Origin: CABMGU01 sp035292785
Lineage (GTDB): Archaea; Nanobdellota; Nanobdellia; Woesearchaeales; ARS49
Direction: 5' to 3'
DNA length: 49,311 bases
Assembly (NCBI GenBank): GCA_035292785.1
Contig: DATDPK010000052.1
Location: forward strand, 1-49,311
Shown here: one piece after another, positions 1-8,698 of the stretch
How positions within the stretch are numbered: the stretch's first letter is position 1
How the letters are laid out: the number at the start of each line of letters is the position of its first letter
Notes under the pieces: model-generated
What the model was told of the DNA's origin: nothing
Databases searched by the model: none
Seen by the model: the letters and a program-made list of their open reading frames with translations, nothing else
Position numbers and translations under genes: made by a program

Positions 1-33
1 AGCAAGCTTAGGCTTATACTTATGAACCCACAT
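1..33 (-). CDS. Possible N-terminus of a clamp-loader (RFC) subunit, cut by the window edge
   Basis: On the minus strand an ATG at 33 opens a frame that runs off the left edge. Only 11 residues are visible, reading MWVHKYKPKLA. A Trp, then a Lys-Tyr-x-Pro-Lys stretch at the extreme N-terminus, is typical of replication factor C subunits, which load the PCNA sliding clamp. That identification rests on very little sequence. A TATA-like box at 83-90 would give a leader of about 27 bases. The sense strand is T/G-rich like other leftward genes here. A competing short rightward frame over 1-60 is less likely. Confidence 0.3.
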   Translation of the reverse strand, partial: MWVHKYKPKLA

Positions 34-82
34 ACGATTTTTGACAAGGAGACGTGTTAATAATCTTTTCCATACAGCAATA

Positions 83-90
83 TTTATAAA
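83..90 (+). promoter_or_regulatory. TATA box of the 130-residue gene
   Basis: TTTATAAA is centred 28.5 bases before the ATG at 115, the spacing expected when transcription starts at or next to the start codon. The box is palindromic and could also serve the leftward frame starting at 33. Confidence 0.55.
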
Positions 91-114
91 TCAGCACAAT
101 GAAGAAAATTTAAA

Positions 115-507
115 ATGAAAACAGTGGACGTGGCATTCAAAAAAATAGAAATTATGGACTATTATTCTCAATTAGACCAAGTCCAGGTAAGGATACTATT
201 TAATGACGGGACAGACAAAGGACTGATGAAACAGATAACAATAACAGAACCTGCAAAGCACGTTGAAGAATGGATGCAGGAAATAAGAACAAAACTAAAA
301 GAAGCACACAAGCAAAACACGCTGGAAGACCACCCATTAGCAGATGTTGTGCTATTGAGATACAAGCAAGAACAAGACGTACTGCAGGAAAAAATGACAA
401 AATTCCTCGCACAAGCAAGAGAAAGAATACGCTCAGGAAAAATGTCAAAACTAAGCTATTACGACATGGAAAAGAAAATCAAAGGATTTACAGCAAAATT
501 AGATTAA
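115..507 (+). CDS. Conserved-looking hypothetical protein, 130 residues
   Basis: I do not recognise the family. The protein is soluble, has no signal peptide or membrane segment, and is charged. Residues 1-45 look like beta strands (an MKTVDVAFKKIEI opening), and about 45-125 look like long helices rich in Glu, Lys and Gln, possibly a coiled coil. The gene has its own TATA box and appears leaderless. Codons are A-rich like other rightward genes here, which supports it being real. Its stop overlaps the stop of the convergent valS gene by 4 bases. Nothing in the context fixes a function. Confidence 0.75.
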   Translation: MKTVDVAFKKIEIMDYYSQLDQVQVRILFNDGTDKGLMKQITITEPAKHVEEWMQEIRTKLKEAHKQNTLEDHPLADVVLLRYKQEQDVLQEKMTKFLAQARERIRSGKMSKLSYYDMEKKIKGFTAKLD

Positions 508-2891
508 AGTTCTATCGTAACTTTCAGATTAGGAGCGAGCTCTTCTGCGCCCTTGCCAAACTCAACCTTTTCAGCACAAGCAGTAGACTGCAAGTCTGAC
601 AAGGCAGCATCCAAACTAACATCCGTCTCAATAACAAGACGCTTCACAGGAGCCTTAATTGAGACCTTTGCCTCTGATTTCTTCTTCCTGACAGCAGCAA
701 GAACAAGAGTTACAACATTACCAACCTTTTCAGCAGACTCATTCTGATGCAAAGCTGAAGGCCATTTGCTCACGTGAACACTCGGATGCTTTTCACGGTC
801 TTTCAAGAATAATTGGTAGACTTCTTCAGTAATGAAAGGGGTGAAAGGAGCCATCAAACGAACAATTGCAGAAAGGCAAGTGTACAAGGCAGATTGAGCA
901 CTAATCTTCTGCCCAGGAGACTTCGGCTCGTACAATCTTAACTTTACAAGCTCCAAATAATAATCACAAAAATCAGCCCAGAAGAACTGCTCAATTGATT
1001 TTTTAGCACGGCTGTACTCGTAAACATCAAAAGCAGAAGTTGCCTCATCAATAGTTTTCGCAAGACGGGACAAAATCCACTCGTCAATAATTTCAGTAGA
1101 TTTGCCCTTGAAATCATAATCCTTCAAGTGCATAGAAACAAACTTGGAAGCATTCCACAACTTTGTAACAAACTTATCGCCAGCAACAAGCTCCTTCTCC
1201 TGATAAGCAATATCCTCGCCAAGCTTGGCGCTACCAGCCCAATAACGCAAAGCATCAGCACTGTGCTTGGAAAGAACAGTCTGAGGCTCAACAACATTAC
1301 CCTTGCTCTTGGACATTTTCTCACCGTGAGGGTCCATAACATAACCGGAAATAACAACATCCTTCCACGGATTCTGCTTATAATGAAGCTGGCTCTTGAC
1401 AAGAGTGTTAAACAACCAGAAAGAAATAATCTCGTGAGCCTGAGGACGCAAACTCATAGGGAACAACTTCTTCCAATACTTCTCAGGCAACAATTGAACA
1501 GCCAACTGAGGAGTCATACTGGAAGTAGCCCAAGTATCAAGAACGTCCTTCTCAGGAACAAAATCAGAACTATTACAAGAAGGACACTTGGAAACAGGCG
1601 GAGGACTGATCAACGGGTCAACAGGCAATTGTTTTGACTCGGCAAAAATTGGAGCGTCACACTTCTTGCAATACCAAACAGGGAAAGGAACACCGAAAAA
1701 GCGCTGCCTTGAAATAAGCCAGTCCCACTGCAAGCCACGCACCCAATTATCATAACGATGACGCATAAAATCAGGATGCCATTTCAAAGAAGCACCCCAC
1801 TCAAGCATCTTCTCACGCAAATCAAGATACTGGATAAACCACTGCAAGCTTTGGATGATTTCAATCTCAGTGCCGCAACGCTCGTGCACCTTAACAGCGT
1901 GAGTAATCGGCTGCTCTTTCCTCAACAAGCCGGCAGACTTCAAATCAGCAATAATAGCCTTACGCGCATCGTGAACTTTCAAGCCCTCATACTTGCCAGC
2001 CAAAGCAGTCATCAAACCCTTTGAATTAATAGCGGTTTTCAATTCAAGCTTGAAAGCAAGATACCACTCAATATCAGTCTGGTCGCCAAAAGTACAACAC
2101 ATCACAATACCAGTGCCCTTGGCAGGGTCAACACGCTCATCAGCCAAAATTTGAACAGAAGCATTAAACAAAGGAGTAACTGCCTTCCTGCCAAACAATT
2201 TCTTATAACGCTCATCAGTAGGATGAGCAAACACTGCAACACAAGCAGGCAAAAGCTCAGGACGAGTAGTTGCGATGACAACGTCCTTTCCATCTACCTT
2301 AAAGACAATATCATTGAAAGTGCTGGCTTTTTCTACATCCTGACACTCAACCTGAGAAATAGCAGTACCGCACAACGGACACCACAATGAAGGAGCATTC
2401 TTACGATAAACACGGCCCTGCTTCTGCAAGTCCAAAAAAGACCATTGCGAGATTTTCCTGCACTTGTCATCGATAGTACTATAGCACAACTTGAAATCAC
2501 AACTCATACCAATACGCTTCCAATCACCAACAAAAGCCGGGCGGATTTCAGCAAGAGTTTCCTGACACAATTTGATGAAAGCGTGACGCTCCATCTTCGC
2601 GCCCTTGACCTTTTTTAATTTTTCAACAAGACGCTCAGTAGGAAGACCATTATCATCAGTGCCAAAAGGATAAAAGACGTTAAATCCCCTCAAACGCTTA
2701 TAGCGCGCAACAATGTCCTGCTGAGTATAGCTGAAAGCGTGGCCAATATGCATTTTGCCAGAAACAGTAGGCGGAGGAGTGTCTATACTATAGACTTCAC
2801 TCTTAGAATCCGGGTCAAAGGCAAAAATACCCTCTTTTTCCCAAAACTCAAGCAACTTCAGCTCTTCTGCTTTAGGGTCATAACGGTCCAT
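504..2891 (-). CDS. valS: Valyl-tRNA synthetase
   Basis: Class Ia aminoacyl-tRNA synthetase that charges tRNA-Val with valine in the cytoplasm. The N-terminal signature has the ValRS-specific TPPPTVSG followed by HIGH at residues 48-51, and the second ATP-binding motif KMSKS is at 525-529. Between them are a zinc-type Cys pair (WCPLC) and the editing (CP1) domain with ATTRPE. The anticodon-binding helical domain follows, with WPS near the end. At 795 residues it is somewhat shorter than bacterial ValRS and lacks the long C-terminal coiled coil, as archaeal forms do. It is the last gene of a leftward cysS-NSUN-PUA-valS cluster, 24 bases behind the PUA gene. Confidence 0.97.
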   Translation of the reverse strand: MDRYDPKAEELKLLEFWEKEGIFAFDPDSKSEVYSIDTPPPTVSGKMHIGHAFSYTQQDIVARYKRLRGFNVFYPFGTDDNGLPTERLVEKLKKVKGAKMERHAFIKLCQETLAEIRPAFVGDWKRIGMSCDFKLCYSTIDDKCRKISQWSFLDLQKQGRVYRKNAPSLWCPLCGTAISQVECQDVEKASTFNDIVFKVDGKDVVIATTRPELLPACVAVFAHPTDERYKKLFGRKAVTPLFNASVQILADERVDPAKGTGIVMCCTFGDQTDIEWYLAFKLELKTAINSKGLMTALAGKYEGLKVHDARKAIIADLKSAGLLRKEQPITHAVKVHERCGTEIEIIQSLQWFIQYLDLREKMLEWGASLKWHPDFMRHRYDNWVRGLQWDWLISRQRFFGVPFPVWYCKKCDAPIFAESKQLPVDPLISPPPVSKCPSCNSSDFVPEKDVLDTWATSSMTPQLAVQLLPEKYWKKLFPMSLRPQAHEIISFWLFNTLVKSQLHYKQNPWKDVVISGYVMDPHGEKMSKSKGNVVEPQTVLSKHSADALRYWAGSAKLGEDIAYQEKELVAGDKFVTKLWNASKFVSMHLKDYDFKGKSTEIIDEWILSRLAKTIDEATSAFDVYEYSRAKKSIEQFFWADFCDYYLELVKLRLYEPKSPGQKISAQSALYTCLSAIVRLMAPFTPFITEEVYQLFLKDREKHPSVHVSKWPSALHQNESAEKVGNVVTLVLAAVRKKKSEAKVSIKAPVKRLVIETDVSLDAALSDLQSTACAEKVEFGKGAEELAPNLKVTIEL

Positions 2892-2915
2892 ACGACGACG
2901 AACAAATAAACGAAT

Positions 2916-3371
2916 TTAAAAAGCTTTCACTTTCCTGCTTTTACGCTCGCGACGAAGAAGGTCTCCAATGTCAAACAAGCGCTTTACAATAATCTTATCA
3001 GAAGTAAATTTGCCATAGCCGAGCGCATCATCGTATTCATTCATAACAACAACAAAATCGTCAGGAACAGGACTGCCAACAGTTGAGACAACACTCTTGC
3101 TAAAGACATCACGGCCACAGATGAACAGCCAAGCACCATCCTTGTTCACGACAACTTTCTTTTTGCAATGCTTGCCGACATACTGCAAAAAGTCAATACT
3201 GGGAATAAGCACAGGACCGCGCACGTGAGCAATGCATTTGCCAATGTAAGACGGGCGCTTTGATGCAAATTTCTCCAGCTTCTTAGGAATTTCAAAATAA
3301 GAACGGCCAATTAACTTACAATCTGGCACATTGTGAATGCCGAATTGAGACAAAAATTCCTTTACATTCAT
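2916..3371 (-). CDS. PUA-domain RNA-binding protein (NIP7-like)
   Basis: A 151-residue basic protein whose C-terminal half (about 75-145) looks like a PUA domain: GAWLFICGRDVF, then a strand pattern ending in a Gly-Tyr-Gly-Lys turn. The N-terminal half resembles the NIP7-like pre-PUA region. In other archaea such modules bind rRNA or tRNA and often sit next to, or fused with, NSUN-type m5C methyltransferases. Here the ATG overlaps the stop of that methyltransferase (ATGA), so the two are probably translated together and may act as a pair on RNA. The exact substrate is unknown. The tail is strongly basic (RRERKSRKVKAF). Confidence 0.75.
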   Translation of the reverse strand: MNVKEFLSQFGIHNVPDCKLIGRSYFEIPKKLEKFASKRPSYIGKCIAHVRGPVLIPSIDFLQYVGKHCKKKVVVNKDGAWLFICGRDVFSKSVVSTVGSPVPDDFVVVMNEYDDALGYGKFTSDKIIVKRLFDIGDLLRRERKSRKVKAF

Positions 3372-4258
3372 AATTTCACCAGCTTAGCAATGAAAAAACC
3401 CTCTGTATTAGTCTTATGAGGCCAAAAACGCTTACACTTTGCAATATCAGGCGAAAGCTTCTTGCCAAAGACATTTGTAAGGCCAGGGTCGCCTATCGGA
3501 AGACTGACATTTTCCAAACGCACAGGAAGATTATCAATAGCCCACTGCATATTAAGCTCGTTCTCCTCAGGCTCAAGACTACAAGTGCTGTAGACAAGAA
3601 CTCCGTTTGGAGCAAGAACTTCAACAGCAGACTTTAACAAACGCTTTTGAATAGCGCTGCTGCGCTCAATGCCAGTCATGTCACGCTTTTCAAACCAGAC
3701 AGGGTCAGTAACAAAATTGCCAGCGCAAGGAGCATCGAGAATAATTTTATCAAACTGAACGCCAAGATTTTTTGCATACGCAGCATCGCCCTTGAACACA
3801 ACAGCATTCTCAACACCCATACGCTCAATATTCATCAACAAAGAAGGAATACGATGCTCCTTCTGCTCAAAAGCAACAATAACACCCTGATTTTTCATCA
3901 ATTGGGCAAGCTGGGCAGTCTTTCCGCCAGGAGCAGCACAACAATCAAGAATAATGTCATCGGGCTTTGGGTTCAGAACAGAAACAGGCAATTGAGCAGC
4001 AGCTTCCTGCAAGTAATAATAACCAAGCAAGTATTCTGCAATTGCGCCCAAAGAAAAACTGCTTTGAGCAACAAAGCCGTGAGTGGTGAATGGGATTTTT
4101 TCAAGCTTAACCCCTATTTTTTCCAATCTTGCAATGATTTCCTTAGCGGAAGCACGCAAAGTATTCAAGCGAATTGTTTTCGGCAGAAAAATATCTACAA
4201 TTTTACCGCCCAACTGCTCATACCGCTTACTAAAGAATTCTTTTCCACCTAGTTCCAT
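3368..4258 (-). CDS. RNA cytosine-C5 methyltransferase, NOL1/NOP2/Sun family
   Basis: SAM-dependent enzyme that makes 5-methylcytosine in tRNA or rRNA. With the start chosen here, the SAM-binding motif DCCAAPGGK is at about residues 105-113. Motif IV DAPCAG has the release Cys at 178, and motif VI (YSTCSLEPEEN) has the nucleophilic Cys at 226; all key residues are intact. The longest frame begins with TTG at 4273. I prefer the ATG at 4258, which has a GAGG nine bases upstream and a normal N-terminus (MELGGKEFF). It overlaps the end of cysS by 29 bases and overlaps the PUA gene by ATGA. The protein is 296 residues. Confidence 0.93.
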   Translation of the reverse strand: MELGGKEFFSKRYEQLGGKIVDIFLPKTIRLNTLRASAKEIIARLEKIGVKLEKIPFTTHGFVAQSSFSLGAIAEYLLGYYYLQEAAAQLPVSVLNPKPDDIILDCCAAPGGKTAQLAQLMKNQGVIVAFEQKEHRIPSLLMNIERMGVENAVVFKGDAAYAKNLGVQFDKIILDAPCAGNFVTDPVWFEKRDMTGIERSSAIQKRLLKSAVEVLAPNGVLVYSTCSLEPEENELNMQWAIDNLPVRLENVSLPIGDPGLTNVFGKKLSPDIAKCKRFWPHKTNTEGFFIAKLVKL

Positions 4259-5660
4259 GCGAAGTATCCTCAACAGAAATGCCTTTCTTCAACAACTCAT
4301 CGCGCAATTCATCAGAACGCGCCCAATTCTTTACCTCACGAGCGCGCTCACGCTCATCAAACAATTTTTTCAAGTCGGCAGGTAATTTTTCCTCTTTCTG
4401 AATAAGACCGAGCACAGAATCAACTTTTTCCATAAAGCCCAGCACTTTTTTAGCGTCAGATTTGGCCAGCGTATGAATTTCGAGCTTGTTGATGTCAGAA
4501 ATAAAATCAAAAACTGCTGCAAGAGCAGGGCTGATTTCCAAGTCATCATCCATTGCCTCTTCAAACTTTGCCTCGGCATTGTTAATAAGAACAGGAATAG
4601 AAGGATTGCTCTTCTCGCCGTGAGCTTCATTAAGACGCAAGATAAAATCGTTCAAGCGCTGAACAGCAGCTGCAGAAGCATCCAATGCCTGCAAGGTAAA
4701 ATTAACTTTTTGACGATAATGAGAAGAAAGCAAGGCATGACGAACAGCCGAAGGATGGTAGCCCTTTGCCAGCAAATCACGCAAAGTATAGAAATTGCCC
4801 AAGGATTTTGACATTTTCTTGTTATCCACTAATAGATGCTCGGAATGAAGCCAGTAATTGACAAAAGGCTTTCCAACGCAACCCTCTGTTTGAGCAATCT
4901 CGTCCTGATGATGGGGGAAAATATTGTCAACACCGCCAGTGTGAATGTCAAGAGTAACAAATTTTTCAGGATGGAAACTGCTGTTCTTGAAAGCCTCGCT
5001 CAAATGCTTTGCACTCATTGCACTGCACTCAATATGCCAGCCAGGCCTGCCCTTGCCAAGCTCAGTCTCCCAAAAGACATCGCCGTCCTTATCATCCCAT
5101 ATCTTCCATAATGCGAAGTCTGCCACGTTTTCTTTCTCATACTCATCAGCAAGAACGCGCCCAGAAGCTCCTGCTTTCAGCTTGGAAACCTTAATGTGGG
5201 CAAGCTTGCCGTAATTCTTGAATTTTGAAATAGGATAATAAATTCCATCATCTGTCTTGTATGCAAGCCCTTTTTCAAGAAGGCAATTAATCATAACAAC
5301 CATCTCAGGAATATGCTCTGTTGCCTTAGGATAAACCTCTGCGCGCTCTATGTTAAGAGTGTCAAGGTCCTCAAAAAAAGCCTTTGAATATTTTTCAGTA
5401 AATGCTTTCAAAGACATCTTGGCAAGCTGGCTGTTCTTAATGGTCTTATCATCGACATCCGTAAGGTTCATCACCTGAGTAACCTTGTAACCGCGATACT
5501 TCAGCCACCTGCGCAAAAGGTCCTCGAAAACATAAGTGCGGAAGTTGCCAATATGAGCGAAATCGTAAACGGTAGGACCGCAAGTGTACATACGGACTTT
5601 GCCGGCAATGACAGGAGAGAAATCCTCCTTCTTCCGCGTCAAAGTGTTAAAAAAGCGCAT
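4230..5660 (-). CDS. cysS: Cysteinyl-tRNA synthetase
   Basis: Class Ia enzyme that attaches cysteine to tRNA-Cys. The zinc ligand Cys27 lies in TCGPTVYD, and the HIGH motif is HIGN at 36-39. Further zinc ligands are in GWHIECS and the FPHHQDE segment, and KMSKS is at 282-286. The length of 476 residues is normal. The direct CysRS route means this organism need not depend on the SepRS/SepCysS pathway. It is the first gene of a leftward translation operon. A TATA box at 5683-5690 is centred 26.5 bases before the ATG, so the mRNA is probably leaderless. Confidence 0.97.
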   Translation of the reverse strand: MRFFNTLTRKKEDFSPVIAGKVRMYTCGPTVYDFAHIGNFRTYVFEDLLRRWLKYRGYKVTQVMNLTDVDDKTIKNSQLAKMSLKAFTEKYSKAFFEDLDTLNIERAEVYPKATEHIPEMVVMINCLLEKGLAYKTDDGIYYPISKFKNYGKLAHIKVSKLKAGASGRVLADEYEKENVADFALWKIWDDKDGDVFWETELGKGRPGWHIECSAMSAKHLSEAFKNSSFHPEKFVTLDIHTGGVDNIFPHHQDEIAQTEGCVGKPFVNYWLHSEHLLVDNKKMSKSLGNFYTLRDLLAKGYHPSAVRHALLSSHYRQKVNFTLQALDASAAAVQRLNDFILRLNEAHGEKSNPSIPVLINNAEAKFEEAMDDDLEISPALAAVFDFISDINKLEIHTLAKSDAKKVLGFMEKVDSVLGLIQKEEKLPADLKKLFDERERAREVKNWARSDELRDELLKKGISVEDTSHGTRWKRIL

Positions 5661-5682
5661 AAGTCAGCCACGAATACAGTGC

Positions 5683-5690
5683 TTTAAATA
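5683..5690 (-). promoter_or_regulatory. TATA box of the cysS operon
   Basis: TTTAAATA on the + strand (TATTTAAA on the template of cysS) is centred 26.5 bases upstream of the cysS ATG and lies on the 3' end of the ABC permease gene. It predicts a leaderless mRNA. Confidence 0.6.
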
Positions 5691-7489
5691 GTTTTTGGAG
5701 GACGCCTGACGTATTTCAAAACAGGAGAAAAGCTCTTCGTCAGGCGGTCAAGAGCGTGCTTTTTGGTAGCCATAAACAAGCCAACAGCAATAAGCGCTAT
5801 TGCTGCTATATAGCCAGCAAGAACCAAAATTTCAGGCAGCAGGTTAATGAAAGAAGACTTGAAAAGAAGAGCACGCCTCAATGCAGAACTGCCAACCACA
5901 AAAGGATTGAATTCTGCAATACTCGCCAGCCAATCAGGCATGCTTTCAATTGGAATAATGACATCGCTCAAAAACAAAAAGATGGCACCGACACTGACGC
6001 CGGCAAGAGTTGCGGTCTCCTCTGTGTTAAAAAGATAACCAACACCCATTCCTACCAAGGTAAACAATGCGCTGACCAAAAGCAAAATCAAAACCGCGCC
6101 AGGAAGACTTGTAACAATCTGGGCAGAAAGAAACACACTGGCGATTGCCAAAATCAAGATAACCTGCACCAAAAGCAGCAACATTCCAGTCACAAAGTTG
6201 GCAAGAACATAACTCACATTGTTCACAGGAGTCAAATACATCCTAAACGAAGCAATGCTGTGCTTTTCGAGCAAGATTAAAGTTGGCACAATCAGCAAAG
6301 CAGTAAACATAACAATCAAGACAATCAAAACAGGAAGAAGATAATTCAAATAAGTGGACTCTGCAACAATCGGCTTAATTGTAGTCTGAATCGGCTGAGT
6401 GATAGCTTCTGGATCACGGATTTCAATGGCATTAATCTTGTTCTCAATCTCATTAAAGGCGTTCTGAACCTCAATAATGTTAATCAGAGACTTGTCAAGC
6501 AATGCCTGCACTGCCTCCAAAACACGCAAGCCAAGCTGCCTTGAAGCATCAGCCTGCTGCAAACGGGACTGGGTGTCGCCAAGCTGGCCGGACAACTGAG
6601 TCAAAACTGCATCAAACCTGGCAAAACTATCCTGAGTCAAATTCTTAGTTGTAACCATATCCGCCTGCAGCTTCTTAATGTCATCAACGCTCTTCTGGAA
6701 ATTAGTTAGCAAACTGTCTTTTAATTCAGAACCTGCGCTGCTGCCCTTAACCAAAGCATCAGCAGCATCAATAAAAGAAATTGACTTGCTAAGGCCTTTA
6801 TCGCCCAACGCCAAAACATTATCAAGCCACTGCTTGAACTGCTGCTTAGAATTTGACAAATTATCAACACCAAATTCATCCTTGTTAAAACTCAAGTCGA
6901 TGTCGCCAAACTCAGCAATCAAATCTGCTGCATTACGATTGATAATGTCGTTCTCAGTAGTCAAACGAACAACAACGCCGCGCTGCTCACCAATACGCTC
7001 TTTTGTAAACTCTATTGTCTCGAGCAAAATTCTTGTCAAATTCTGGCTCTCCTGAAGCAAACGCTCGCCAACCTTCTCAGTCATAGCGTTCATCACAGCC
7101 CAAACAAGATTAATACGGGAATAATCAACAAAAAAAGTGATTTCGTTATAAGGAGGCCTTCCAATCGTGAAATTTGAGGAAAAAGACATACAGGCATTCA
7201 CATCACTGCTCTTGATTGCAGAAATACAACGCTCCTCAGTATCATACTCAACTATCCTAAACTGGCCGTGCAATTGCTCCAAAAAAGAATCAGTGAGAGG
7301 GGAGACTTCAGGCCTGTATGCTCCAATCTTGACAGCATACGAATTTGTGTTGTTGAAAGCAAGACCTGCCAGAAAAATGACAATAATCGGACCGAGAATT
7401 ACTACAAGAGAAGAAGCTTTTGCGCGAATCAGGTTCTTGAAATTCTTCTTAACCAATTCAAAAACTTCTGCAGAAACATTCTGCCTCAT
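5684..7489 (-). CDS. ABC-2 type transporter permease with long extracytoplasmic region
   Basis: Membrane subunit of an ABC exporter. One N-terminal membrane helix (about residues 23-45) is followed by some 330 residues outside the membrane. These are rich in Gln, Asp, Leu and Ser and look alpha-helical/coiled coil. About six C-terminal helices (from about residue 375 to 590) follow, as in ABC2_membrane_3/YhgE-Pip type permeases. The start ATG overlaps the stop of the ATPase gene by ATGA, so the two form one transporter. The substrate is unknown; the layout is like exporters of lipids, drugs or peptides. Confidence 0.88.
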   Translation of the reverse strand: MRQNVSAEVFELVKKNFKNLIRAKASSLVVILGPIIVIFLAGLAFNNTNSYAVKIGAYRPEVSPLTDSFLEQLHGQFRIVEYDTEERCISAIKSSDVNACMSFSSNFTIGRPPYNEITFFVDYSRINLVWAVMNAMTEKVGERLLQESQNLTRILLETIEFTKERIGEQRGVVVRLTTENDIINRNAADLIAEFGDIDLSFNKDEFGVDNLSNSKQQFKQWLDNVLALGDKGLSKSISFIDAADALVKGSSAGSELKDSLLTNFQKSVDDIKKLQADMVTTKNLTQDSFARFDAVLTQLSGQLGDTQSRLQQADASRQLGLRVLEAVQALLDKSLINIIEVQNAFNEIENKINAIEIRDPEAITQPIQTTIKPIVAESTYLNYLLPVLIVLIVMFTALLIVPTLILLEKHSIASFRMYLTPVNNVSYVLANFVTGMLLLLVQVILILAIASVFLSAQIVTSLPGAVLILLLVSALFTLVGMGVGYLFNTEETATLAGVSVGAIFLFLSDVIIPIESMPDWLASIAEFNPFVVGSSALRRALLFKSSFINLLPEILVLAGYIAAIALIAVGLFMATKKHALDRLTKSFSPVLKYVRRPPKTI

Positions 7490-8577
7490 CTCTTCACCAC
7501 AGCCTCGAAAACCTTGCCCAAAGACGGACGGGAAACGTGTAAGCTAATCATCTGGTCGCGCTGTTTTTCAAAATAATCTGAAATAGCAGGAAGAATGCGC
7601 TCAGGCCTCGGAGTTTCAACAATTAATTCGTTATCAGACTCGTAAACTTTTGCAAAGAAACGCTTCTTCTGCTCCAACTCCTTCACAAGACGGCCATACT
7701 TTCCTGCTGCTGTCTGCAGATAAATCTCATAGTTCTTGGAATAAATGTTGCGCAACTCATCAGCAGTGCCGATTTCAACAATGCGCTTGTTCTGCAATAT
7801 TGCAATACGGGAACACAACAACTCGATTTCAGCCAGGAAATGCGAAGCCAGAATAATTGTAGTGCCTTTATCATTAATCTTGCGAATAAGCTCCCAGAAC
7901 TGCTTGCGCAAAACAGGATCCAAATCAGCAGTGGGCTCATCAAGAATCAAAATAGCAGGGTCGTGAATAATCGCACAAGCTATGTCAAGGCGCTTTTGCA
8001 TACCGCCTGACAAATGAGAAGCTATAACCTCCCTGGCATCCTTAAGACCAACCAAGTCCATAAGAGCATTACATCGACGAGTCCTGTCAGGCTCATGAAG
8101 ACCATACAAAGAAGCAAAATGCTCCAAGTTTTCACGAACAGTCAAACGTGAGTAAAAGGAAGGAGTCTGGGTGGAAAAGCCGACAAGGCGCTTAACAGCA
8201 TCAACATTCTGAAAAACGCTTGAACTTGAGCCATCAGGAAGAACAAACAACACATCACCCCTGTCAGGCTTCAAAAAACCGACCAGCAGATTCAGCAAAG
8301 TGGTCTTGCCGGCGCCGCTCATACCAATAATCCCAAAAATCTCTCCAGAACGAACGTCAAACTCAACATTTTCAAGAATATGAGAACTGTCAAACGCCTT
8401 GCCAAGATTGTGAACACTTATTACTGCTCCCTTCTCAACACTCTTAAAATTTCTTTCAATATATTCCTTCACGGTCTGCTCAGGCCAGCCTGACCTTAAC
8501 AGCAAAGTACGAATTTCACTACGAGACAACCCTTTTTTGGAGGTCTCCCTAATATGCTCTGCCAACAAGTCGTCCAT
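7486..8577 (-). CDS. ABC transporter ATP-binding protein with N-terminal helical module
   Basis: Nucleotide-binding subunit of the exporter encoded with the downstream permease. Walker A is GMSGAGKT (85-92), the Q-loop Gln is near 137, the signature LSGGMQ is at 189-194, Walker B ILILDEP at about 209-215, and an H-loop ASH follows. Residues 1-45 are an extra helical module (HIRETSKKGLSRSEIR, then a GWP turn) before the ABC fold, so the protein is longer than usual. The longest frame starts with TTG at 8589. I chose the ATG at 8577, because a TATA box at 8600-8607 is 26.5 bases upstream and implies a leaderless mRNA. It has 363 residues. Confidence 0.93.
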   Translation of the reverse strand: MDDLLAEHIRETSKKGLSRSEIRTLLLRSGWPEQTVKEYIERNFKSVEKGAVISVHNLGKAFDSSHILENVEFDVRSGEIFGIIGMSGAGKTTLLNLLVGFLKPDRGDVLFVLPDGSSSSVFQNVDAVKRLVGFSTQTPSFYSRLTVRENLEHFASLYGLHEPDRTRRCNALMDLVGLKDAREVIASHLSGGMQKRLDIACAIIHDPAILILDEPTADLDPVLRKQFWELIRKINDKGTTIILASHFLAEIELLCSRIAILQNKRIVEIGTADELRNIYSKNYEIYLQTAAGKYGRLVKELEQKKRFFAKVYESDNELIVETPRPERILPAISDYFEKQRDQMISLHVSRPSLGKVFEAVVKR

Positions 8578-8599
8578 ACAGCGCACCAAACATTTAATC

Positions 8600-8607
8600 G
8601 TTTAAAA
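8600..8607 (-). promoter_or_regulatory. TATA box of the ABC exporter operon
   Basis: GTTTAAAA (TTTTAAAC on the minus strand) is centred 26.5 bases before the ATG at 8577 and decides that start over the upstream TTG. Confidence 0.55.
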
Positions 8608-8667
8608 GCTAACGCCACTATCCAGGAGTGGTTGTAAAAGAGCTTTAAGACGCAGGGAAGGAAAAGA

Positions 8668-8675
8668 TTTTTATA
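8668..8675 (+). promoter_or_regulatory. TATA box of the MBF1 gene
   Basis: TTTTTATA is centred 27.5 bases before the ATG at 8699 and predicts a leaderless mRNA. It is separate from the TATA box of the divergent ABC operon. Confidence 0.55.
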
Positions 8676-8698
8676 CCAAAGAATAAGAAAAACTCAGC

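Noticed and set aside
1..60. Rightward open frame ending in TAA at 58-60
   Set aside because: Only 19 codons are visible and codons are not A-rich as in rightward genes here; the minus-strand frame from 33 is more gene-like.
4258..4273. TTG start for the methyltransferase
   Set aside because: The ATG at 4258 has a GAGG at normal distance and a family-like N-terminus.
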